Positions 52,699 to 58,476 of a DNA stretch of 58,476 nucleotides are shown piece by piece. The notes beneath the pieces were generated by a model, which worked only from the letters and a program-made list of their open reading frames with translations, was not told the DNA's origin and searched no databases. This DNA is from JAISGQ01 sp045604965 (GTDB taxonomy: Bacteria; Bacillota; Clostridia; Oscillospirales; Acutalibacteraceae). The stretch lies in assembly GCA_045604965.1 (NCBI GenBank), contig JAZUPB010000019.1, positions 1 to 58,476 of the forward strand, in the 5' to 3' direction. Within the stretch, counting starts at the first letter, position 1, and every line of letters starts with the position of its first letter. The translations under genes and the position numbers were made by a program.

Positions 52699-53709
52699 AT
52701 GAAAATCATCGTTGACGCATACGGCGGAGATAATGCACCTCTTGAAATACTTAAGGGCTGTGAAATGGCAGTAGAAAAGTACGGTGTTGAGATCGTACTT
52801 ACAGGCAGTGAAGAGGATATAAAGAAAGTATCTGCAGAGAATAAAATATCTCTTAGGAATATGACCATTGTAGATGCTCCCGATGTTATTGCTATGGAGG
52901 ATCATCCGAGAGAGATAACAAAGAGCAAGAAGAACTGCTCTATGGCAGTAGGTCTGAGACTTCTTTCCGAATCCCAGGGCGACGGCTTTGTCAGTGCCGG
53001 CAGCACAGGTGCTCTTCTTATGGGTGCAACCCTTATAGTCAAGAGAATAAAGGGAATAAAGCGTCCTGCCCTTGGTCCGATTATGCCGAAATCAACAGGA
53101 ATGGTTATGCTTATCGACAGCGGTGCAAATGCCGACTGCCGTCCTGAGATGCTCAAGCAGTTCGCACAGATGGGATCTGTGTATATGGATAAAGTAATGG
53201 GTGTAAAGAACCCACGTATCGGTCTTGCAAATGTCGGTACTGAGGATACAAAAGGCGACGAGCTTCGCACTGCAACATTCCCACTTCTGAAGAATCTGGA
53301 CGGTATCAACTTTGTGGGCAACGTTGAGGCACGCGACATACCTCACGACGGATGCGATGTTATCGTATGCGACGGCTTCACAGGCAACATCATCCTTAAG
53401 ATGTATGAGGGCGTAGCAACTGCACTCCTCGGAAAAATAAAGGGTGTATTTACAAAGAATCTCAAGACAAAGCTTGCAGCAGGTCTTGTCCTAAAAGAAA
53501 TGAAGGCAATGAAGAAGGAACTCGACTACAATGAGTACGGCGGAGCTCCATTCCTCGGTGTTCAGAAGCCTGTATTCAAGGCTCACGGCAGCAGTAAGGC
53601 AAAGACTTTCTGCAATGCAATAGGCCAGCTTGTAGACTTTATCGGTTCAGGCGCAATAGATGATATTACTGCAGCTGTTGGAAAAGAAAACAGCGAAGAG
53701 GCCGAATAA
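52699..53709 (+). CDS. plsX: Phosphate acyltransferase PlsX
   Basis: 336 residues. Converts acyl-ACP to acyl-phosphate for phospholipid synthesis, peripheral at the membrane. Motifs: VDAYGGDNAP at the start, SAGSTGALLMG, GPIMP, LIDSGANADC, NVGTEDTKGDEL and CDGFTGNIILKM. The usual downstream fab genes or acpP are not here; a terminator follows directly. Confidence 0.96.
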   Translation: MKIIVDAYGGDNAPLEILKGCEMAVEKYGVEIVLTGSEEDIKKVSAENKISLRNMTIVDAPDVIAMEDHPREITKSKKNCSMAVGLRLLSESQGDGFVSAGSTGALLMGATLIVKRIKGIKRPALGPIMPKSTGMVMLIDSGANADCRPEMLKQFAQMGSVYMDKVMGVKNPRIGLANVGTEDTKGDELRTATFPLLKNLDGINFVGNVEARDIPHDGCDVIVCDGFTGNIILKMYEGVATALLGKIKGVFTKNLKTKLAAGLVLKEMKAMKKELDYNEYGGAPFLGVQKPVFKAHGSSKAKTFCNAIGQLVDFIGSGAIDDITAAVGKENSEEAE

Positions 53710-53717
53710 CAGGCATA

Positions 53718-53754
53718 CAAAGAAAAGCTTCCGATTTACGGAAGCTTTTCTTTG
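53718..53754. terminator. Bidirectional terminator between plsX and the ABC operon
   Basis: 16-bp perfect stem (53718-53733 with 53739-53754) around an ATTTA loop, A-rich and T-rich arms. Confidence 0.88.
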
Positions 53755-53786
53755 TATATCCAAAACAATGTTGAATTAATAGTTTT

Positions 53787-54563
53787 TTAAAGCACCTTCG
53801 AAAGGAAGGTCTTCAGACGCTGATTCTGAGGATTTCCGAAAATCTCATCCGGTGTACCTTCTTCGACGATTTTACCTTCATCCATAAAGAGGATTCTGGA
53901 ACCGACTTCCTTTGCAAAGCCCATTTCGTGAGTTACAACAACCATTGTCATACCCTCAGAAGCAAGATCCTTCATTACCTCAAGAACCTCGCCGACCATT
54001 TCAGGGTCAAGGGCAGAAGTAGGCTCATCAAAAAGCATAATTTCCGGCTGCATACATAATGCACGGACAATAGCTATTCTCTGTTTCTGTCCGCCTGAAA
54101 GCTGGCTGGGATATGAATTTGCACGATCAGCAAGTCCAACACGCTCAAGAAGCTTCATAGCTCTTTCATATGCGTCTTCCTTTGTAAGACCGAGGAGACT
54201 TCTGGGAGCAATGGTCATATTCTCAATGATATTCATATTAGGGAACAGGTTGAAATGCTGGAATACCATTCCCATTTTCTGTCTGTGGCGGTTTATATTG
54301 ACCTTTTTGTCGAGGATGTTTGTGCCCTCAAATATGATTTCCCCGTCTGTAGGATTCTCAAGACGGTTAAGACAGCGTAAAAATGTGGATTTTCCGCTGC
54401 CGGACGGTCCGATAACAACTACAACTTCGCCTTTTTTGATGGTATTGTCTATACCGTCAAGTGCTTTTATAGTTCCTTTTTTGAAATGCATTTTCAAATC
54501 ACGTACTTCAATAAGAACATCATTTTCAGCTGCATTAGTTTTGATCTCAATATTATCGCTCAC
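53787..54563 (-). CDS. Polar amino-acid ABC transporter ATPase
   Basis: About 258 residues. Walker A GPSGSGKS, Q-loop FQHFNLFP, signature LSGGQKQR, Walker B IMLFDEPTSALDP and H-loop VVTHEM: GlnQ/HisP type. GTG 54563 is the likely start (AGGAGG 10 bases away); a GTG two codons earlier is only 4 bases from the site. Overlaps the permease end by 11 nt. Drives uptake with the permease and binding protein upstream. Confidence 0.93.
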   Translation of the reverse strand: MSDNIEIKTNAAENDVLIEVRDLKMHFKKGTIKALDGIDNTIKKGEVVVVIGPSGSGKSTFLRCLNRLENPTDGEIIFEGTNILDKKVNINRHRQKMGMVFQHFNLFPNMNIIENMTIAPRSLLGLTKEDAYERAMKLLERVGLADRANSYPSQLSGGQKQRIAIVRALCMQPEIMLFDEPTSALDPEMVGEVLEVMKDLASEGMTMVVVTHEMGFAKEVGSRILFMDEGKIVEEGTPDEIFGNPQNQRLKTFLSKVL

Positions 54564-55314
54564 CTGCACGCAGCCTCCTTTCAAGAAGTGATACAAGCTT
54601 GGTCAGAATAAGTACCACAGCAAGATAAATTATCGCAACTGCTATCAATGGCATAAAGTCAGAATATGTACGTCCGCGAATGATATTTCCTGCCTTGGTA
54701 AGATCCTCGAGAGCGATATAGCCTACGATGGAGGTTTCCTTAAGCATTACGATAAATTCATTAGCCAAAGAGGGGAGAGCGTTCTTAAGAGCCTGAGGAA
54801 GAATAATATACCACATAGTCTTGATATATCCGAAGCCCAGAGAACGTCCTGCCTCAAACTGTCCCTGATCGACTGCCATTATACCGCCGCGGAATATCTC
54901 AGCAACATATGCACCTGAGTTAAAACCGAATGCCAGCACGCCTATGAGCACTTTTGCGTTCGATGCCCTGAAAACGACAAAAAAGGCGATAAGTACCTGA
55001 ATCATAACAGGAGTACCTCTGACGATGGTAAGGTAAACCTTGCAGATACCGTTTGCGATTTTGAAAAGAACCTTCAGAAAACCGTTTCGAATCTCGTCAG
55101 CCATTCTGTCGTAAGAAGATCTGATTGCAGCGACAATGATACCGATAACGATACCGACGAGAACGGAGAAGAACGCAACCTCAAGAGTAACTCCGAGACC
55201 GCTCAGCAAAAGCTTCCATCGATCTTCCTCAATAAAATTGAGGATAAAATCCTCTTTTAGATCCGAAAACCATTCGGATATGCCTGTAAATACCACAGGA
55301 GTCAGGTTTGTCAT
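54553..55314 (-). CDS. Polar amino-acid ABC transporter permease
   Basis: About 253 residues, five or so membrane segments, HisM/GlnP type. The EAA loop that docks the ATPase reads FEAGRSLGFGYIKT. ATG 55314 is chosen (AGGAG 8 bases away). ATG 55344 lies at or upstream of the predicted transcript start. It has its own promoter after the binding-protein terminator. Confidence 0.93.
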   Translation of the reverse strand: MTNLTPVVFTGISEWFSDLKEDFILNFIEEDRWKLLLSGLGVTLEVAFFSVLVGIVIGIIVAAIRSSYDRMADEIRNGFLKVLFKIANGICKVYLTIVRGTPVMIQVLIAFFVVFRASNAKVLIGVLAFGFNSGAYVAEIFRGGIMAVDQGQFEAGRSLGFGYIKTMWYIILPQALKNALPSLANEFIVMLKETSIVGYIALEDLTKAGNIIRGRTYSDFMPLIAVAIIYLAVVLILTKLVSLLERRLRAGER

Positions 55315-55346
55315 ATACATTACTCCTTTATTATTCGTGTCCATTT

Positions 55347-55375
55347 ATTATACATTGTTATAAATCGATATGCAA
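55347..55375 (-). promoter_or_regulatory. Promoter for permease-ATPase
   Basis: Minus strand TTGCAT, 17-base spacer, TATAAT. Allows expression independent of the binding-protein transcript. Confidence 0.62.
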
Positions 55376-55391
55376 CAGTGTATAATAAAAA

Positions 55392-55429
55392 ACATCCCTG
55401 CCGCCTATATTTATCTGCGGCAGGGATGT
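55392..55429 (-). terminator. Terminator between binding protein and permease
   Basis: 13-bp stem (55392-55404 with 55417-55429) followed on the minus strand by TTTTTTATTATA. Confidence 0.88.
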
Positions 55430-55449
55430 ACAATCATCGGTTATCCGAA

Positions 55450-56223
55450 TTACTCAGCGGAAATGTACTTGTCAACGATCTTCTGAACTGTACCGTCAGC
55501 GATAAGCTCGTTGAGAGCACCGTTTACCTTTTCAAGAAGCTCGGTGTTGTTCTTTGCAATGCAGATTGCGTAGTCCTCAACAGTATACTCAGTGTCAAGA
55601 ATTACAAGACCTTCGTTTGCAGCAACAAATGCCTTTGCGGGCTCGTTGTCGATGATAACGCAGTCGATCTTGCCGGTCTTGAGAGCCTGAACAGCGTCAG
55701 CACCCTTGCTGTAACGCTCAACGGTAAGTGCGAGACCGAGATCATCAATGTCGCCGGAAATATAGATGTCACCGGTGGTGGATTCCTGTACGCCGATAGC
55801 GTAGGTTGCACCTTCAGCATAGAGATCGTCAACGGTCTTGATGTCAGAGCCTTCTGCTACGATAACGACCTGAACACCTGTTGCATAACTGGTGGTGAAG
55901 TTTATGTTCTGAAGACGCTCTTCGGTAACAGTCATACCGGCCATACCCATATCAGCCTTACCGGAGTTTACGTAGCTGATGATGGAATCGAATTCCATAT
56001 TCTCAACCTTGAAATCCATACCGAGCTTGTCAGCGATAGCCTTAGCGATCTCAACGTCGATACCTACGAACTCGTTGTTCTCAACGTATTCATAGGGAGG
56101 GAACTCTGCGTTGGTAGCCATTGTGAGAACGTTGTCCTCTTTTGCGCCGCAGCCTGCAAAGCAGAATGCAGAAACAAGTACCAGAGCCAGAAGTGCAGCG
56201 ATAAGCTTAACTGTTTTTTTCAT
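55450..56223 (-). CDS. Amino-acid-binding lipoprotein (SBP family 3)
   Basis: 257 residues. Lipoprotein signal MKKTVKLIAALLALVLVS with lipobox FAGC (Cys25). Then a periplasmic-binding fold with the family-3 segments NAEFPPYEYVENNEFVGIDVE and MAGMTVTEERL. Captures a polar amino acid outside the membrane for the permease/ATPase below. Lgt (3096-4046) would lipidate it. Terminator and separate promoter downstream suit a higher dose of binding protein. Confidence 0.95.
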   Translation of the reverse strand: MKKTVKLIAALLALVLVSAFCFAGCGAKEDNVLTMATNAEFPPYEYVENNEFVGIDVEIAKAIADKLGMDFKVENMEFDSIISYVNSGKADMGMAGMTVTEERLQNINFTTSYATGVQVVIVAEGSDIKTVDDLYAEGATYAIGVQESTTGDIYISGDIDDLGLALTVERYSKGADAVQALKTGKIDCVIIDNEPAKAFVAANEGLVILDTEYTVEDYAICIAKNNTELLEKVNGALNELIADGTVQKIVDKYISAE

Positions 56224-56289
56224 TTTTATTTCTCCTGTTCATATAGATAGATTTCAGCGGATGTGTTTCATCCGTCTGACTATGGTGAT

Positions 56290-56318
56290 ATTATAATTAA
56301 TGTCAGCGGAGAAATCAA
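56290..56318 (-). promoter_or_regulatory. Promoter for the amino-acid importer
   Basis: Minus strand TTGATT, 17-base spacer, TATAAT. The leader contains the inverted repeat CGGATG-TGTTT-CATCCG (56258-56274), a possible operator or hairpin. Confidence 0.62.
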
Positions 56319-56461
56319 TGCATATATTCACTGAACATACATAATTTACACCTGAGTTATTTATAAATATTCACAAAACTGTATTTTTATACACCGTGTT
56401 TGAATAAAATGATGTCTCCCGATATTATACATATAATAAAAGAAAAATTCTGCAAAAACTC

Positions 56462-56490
56462 TTGCACATAAGCAAACATTATGATATACT
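56462..56490 (+). promoter_or_regulatory. Promoter for rpsB-tsf
   Basis: TTGCAC (56462-56467), 17-base spacer with TGA just before TATACT (56485-56490), an extended -10. Confidence 0.7.
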
Positions 56491-56506
56491 ATCAAAGATT
56501 TCGCAC

Positions 56507-56585
56507 GTTATGTGGGATCGGCTCGGGTTGCATACATTCAGTGTGTTTTCGCCGGTCTTTTCGTCAAAGATGATCAACACATAAC
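56507..56585 (+). promoter_or_regulatory. Structured rpsB leader
   Basis: GTTATGTG (56507-56514) pairs perfectly with CACATAAC (56578-56585), enclosing about 60 bases. Placed between promoter and rpsB, so a ribosomal-protein S2 autoregulatory leader is plausible. Not verified against any model. Confidence 0.45.
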
Positions 56586-56613
56586 GGAGGAAAAAACCAA
56601 GGAGGAAAAAACA

Positions 56614-57348
56614 ATGGCAGTAGTATCAATGAAACAGCTTCTCGAAGCTGGTGTTCACTTCGGACACCAGACCAGACGCTGGAACCCCAAGATGGCAGAG
56701 TACATCTTCACCGAGAGAAATGGCATCTACATCATCGACCTTCAGAAGACCGTTAAGAAGCTCGAGGAGGCTTATATGTTCATCCGCGAGACAGCAGCTA
56801 ACGGCGGTTCCGTTCTGTTTGTCGGTACCAAGAAGCAGGCTCAGGATTCCAACAAGGAAGAGGCTGAGCGCTCCGGCTCCTACTATGTAAACGCTCGTTG
56901 GCTCGGCGGTATGCTCACCAACTTCGTTACAATCCGCAGAAGAATTGAGAGACTCAATCAGCTTCTCAAGATGTCCACCGATGGTACATTTGATCTTCTT
57001 CCCAAGAAGGAAGTTATCAAGCTCAACCTCGAGATCGAGAGACTCCAGAAGTTCCTCGGCGGTATCCAGGAGATGAAGAAGCTCCCCGGTGCTCTCTTTA
57101 TCGTTGATCCCCGTAAGGAAAAGATCGCTGTTGCTGAAGCTAAGAAGCTCGGCATCCCCGTTGTCGCAATCGTTGACACCAACTGCGATCCTGATGACAT
57201 TGACTATGTAATCCCCGGCAACGATGACGCTATCCGTGCTGTTAAGCTCATCGCTTCCGCTATGGCAAGTGCTGTTCTCGAAGGCAGACAGGGTGCAGAG
57301 ACTGCTGCTCCTGAGGCTGCAGAGGAAGAGGCACCTGCTGCTGAATAA
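56614..57348 (+). CDS. rpsB: 30S ribosomal protein uS2
   Basis: 244 residues from ATG 56614, behind AAGGAGG. A longer frame from 56512 covers the leader and is rejected. Signature MKQLLEAGVHFGHQTRRWNPKM, then RWLGGMLTNF and VDTNCDP, ending in an Ala/Glu-rich tail. Strongly optimised codons. Operon with tsf. Confidence 0.98.
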   Translation: MAVVSMKQLLEAGVHFGHQTRRWNPKMAEYIFTERNGIYIIDLQKTVKKLEEAYMFIRETAANGGSVLFVGTKKQAQDSNKEEAERSGSYYVNARWLGGMLTNFVTIRRRIERLNQLLKMSTDGTFDLLPKKEVIKLNLEIERLQKFLGGIQEMKKLPGALFIVDPRKEKIAVAEAKKLGIPVVAIVDTNCDPDDIDYVIPGNDDAIRAVKLIASAMASAVLEGRQGAETAAPEAAEEEAPAAE

Positions 57349-57371
57349 TTAAAAATTAGGAGGAAAATAAA

Positions 57372-58298
57372 ATGGCTTTTACCGCTAAAGATGTTGCAGC
57401 TCTGAGAGAAAAGACCGGCTGCGGTATGATGGATTGCAAGAAGGCTCTTACCGAGACTGACGGCGATATGGAGAAGGCAATAGATTTCCTTCGTGAGAAG
57501 GGTCTTGCAGCAGCTGCAAAGAAGGCAAGCAGAATCGCTGCTGAGGGTACTGTTTACACCGCTTCTGAGAATGGCGTTGCTGTTGTAATCGAAGTAAACG
57601 CTGAGACCGACTTCGTTGCTAAGAACGTTGACTTTATGGACTTTGTTGCTCTCTGCGCAAAGACCGTTATTGCTGAGAATCCTGCTGACGTTGAGGCTCT
57701 TCTCGCTGTCAAGGCTTTCGGCACTGAGAACACTGTTCAGGAAGTTCTCACCGAGAAGATCCAGACCATCGGCGAAAACATCAAGATCCGTCGTTTCGAG
57801 AGATACGAAGGAGTTACCGATACCTATGTACATGCAGGCGGCAAGATCGGTGTTCTCACCAAGTTTGCTACCAGCGCTGAGATCGCTGCAAAGCCTGAGT
57901 TCGCTGAGTTCGCTCACAACATCAGTATGCAGATCGCAGCTCTCAACCCCCTCTATCTCAACGACGCTGCAGTTCCTGCTGAGGTCATCGAGAAGGAGAA
58001 GGAGATCGCTACCGAGCAGCTCAAGAACGATCCTAAGAATGCTAACAAGCCCGCTAACATCATCGAGAAGATCGTTACCGGTAAGATCGGCAAGTACTTT
58101 GAGGAAGTCTGCCTCGTAAACCAGGTTTACGTTATCGACAGTGACCTTAAGGTAAGCCAGTATGTTGCTAACACTGCTAAGGCACTCGGCGGCGACATCG
58201 CTATCGAGAGCTTCGTTCGCTTCGAGAAGGGCGAAGGCCTCCAGAAGAGAGAGGACGACTTTGCTGCAGAAGTTGCAAAGATGGCAGGTACCAACTAA
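57372..58298 (+). CDS. tsf: Elongation factor Ts
   Basis: 308 residues. Nucleotide exchange factor for EF-Tu. KTGCGMMDCKKAL in the N-terminal UBA-like domain and the core motif ETDFVAKN. Complete C-terminal module ending AAEVAKMAGTN. AGGAGG before ATG 57372, 23 bases after rpsB. A second, inverted copy of its 3' end lies just downstream. Confidence 0.98.
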   Translation: MAFTAKDVAALREKTGCGMMDCKKALTETDGDMEKAIDFLREKGLAAAAKKASRIAAEGTVYTASENGVAVVIEVNAETDFVAKNVDFMDFVALCAKTVIAENPADVEALLAVKAFGTENTVQEVLTEKIQTIGENIKIRRFERYEGVTDTYVHAGGKIGVLTKFATSAEIAAKPEFAEFAHNISMQIAALNPLYLNDAAVPAEVIEKEKEIATEQLKNDPKNANKPANIIEKIVTGKIGKYFEEVCLVNQVYVIDSDLKVSQYVANTAKALGGDIAIESFVRFEKGEGLQKREDDFAAEVAKMAGTN

Positions 58299-58319
58299 TC
58301 TATCCTGTTAAATAAAGTT

Positions 58320-58350
58320 AAGAGCTTCCGATTTTCGGAAGCTCTTTTTT
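58320..58350. terminator. Terminator between two convergent tsf copies
   Basis: 12-bp stem AAGAGCTTCCGA (58320-58331) with TCGGAAGCTCTT (58335-58346), then T run. The A-rich left flank could serve the minus strand. Confidence 0.87.
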
Positions 58351-58367
58351 TATTCAATGGGGAGAGA

Positions 58368-58476
58368 TTAGTTGGTACCTGCCATCTTTGCAACTTCAGC
58401 AGCGAAGTCGTATTCTCTCTTCTGGAGGCCTTCGCCCCTCTCAAAGCGTACAAAACTCTCGATAGCGATGTCGCCC
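58368..58476 (-). CDS. Second elongation factor Ts gene, 3' end only (runs off the window)
   Basis: Minus-strand frame ending at TAA (58370-58368). It encodes the last 35 or so residues of EF-Ts: the same C-terminus as tsf (GDIAIESFVRFE, then AAEVAKMAGTN) with Lys to Arg and Asp to Tyr substitutions. About 10 of 109 bases differ, mostly third positions, so the frame is under protein-level selection and is not a mirror artefact. Its start lies beyond the window. Confidence 0.82.
   Translation of the reverse strand, partial: GDIAIESFVRFERGEGLQKREYDFAAEVAKMAGTN

Noticed and set aside
55378..56250. 290-codon plus-strand frame opposite the amino-acid-binding lipoprotein
   Set aside because: The minus-strand gene has signal peptide, lipobox and family motifs; the plus frame has none.
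58190..58476. Inverted tsf end as an assembly mirror artefact
   Set aside because: A chimeric foldback would be identical; about 10 mostly silent differences argue for a real diverged copy.

Overview
The window is a chromosomal, housekeeping-rich segment of an endospore-forming, AT-leaning Clostridia-type Firmicute. Support for this: both dipicolinate synthase subunits, with a sigma-K-like promoter in front; the Bacillus/Clostridium-type gene order rdgB-yhbY-nadD-yqeK-rsfS; rnc-radical SAM-smc-ftsY; pepP-efp; a DUF4364 gene; and many TTG starts behind strong GGAGG sites. I place it in the Ruminococcaceae/Oscillospiraceae area. That placement is an inference from overall style and cannot be proved from one window. 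I found no tRNA, rRNA, CRISPR array, phage or insertion sequence.

Layout. 1-490 is a non-coding array of 79/80-bp structured repeats in two opposing orientations. 545-4884 is an M16 peptidase pair (YmfF/YmfH-like), lgt and folD, closed by a terminator. 5016-11273 is rnc, a radical SAM gene, smc and ftsY. After a multi-hairpin repeat come rdgB, yhbY, nadD, yqeK, rsfS and leuS (11540-16532). rpsU has its own strong promoter and terminator and is followed by a second copy of the multi-hairpin repeat. 17169-20753 holds yqeG, an endonuclease IV-like gene, pepP, efp and a small acidic zinc-ribbon gene. 20959-25191 is a divergent type IIA topoisomerase pair followed by a third, shorter repeat copy. 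25420-27473 (minus) holds DUF4364 and spoVFA-spoVFB. 27788-32464 is a cysteine desulfurase, thiI and an unusual cinA-sortase B fusion. 32536-33980 is a degenerate CPBP-like membrane protein converging on, and overlapping, a lipoprotein gene. 34177-37784 is iorA-iorB-paaK for aryl-pyruvate oxidation. 37834-39335 is a histidine phosphatase and an XRE regulator. 39387-45725 (minus) is metG-tatD-kinase-M32 peptidase-rph-GNAT. 46001-47127 is infC-rpmI-rplT behind an attenuator leader. 47216-53709 is trmH-family, dprA, topA, trmFO and plsX. 53787-56223 (minus) is an amino-acid ABC importer. 56614-58298 is rpsB-tsf, and the window ends inside a second, inverted tsf copy.

How the genes work together. 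Most serve translation and RNA (leuS, metG, efp, infC, rpmI, rplT, rpsU, rpsB, tsf, rsfS, rnc, rph, yhbY, trmFO, trmH family, nifS-thiI) or chromosome upkeep (smc, topA, the topoisomerase pair, dprA, tatD, the endonuclease IV-like gene). Highly expressed genes (leuS, efp, rpsB, tsf, the zinc-ribbon gene) use AAG/GAG/CTC/ATC-type codons much more than their neighbours.

The most unusual items are the cytoplasmic CinA-membrane anchor-extracellular sortase fusion, the tail-to-tail second tsf copy at the window end, infC with no standard start codon but a well placed ATC, a leader with mutually exclusive terminator and antiterminator pairings, the covarying hairpin repeats, and a type IIA topoisomerase A subunit with Ala at the quinolone-binding Ser position.
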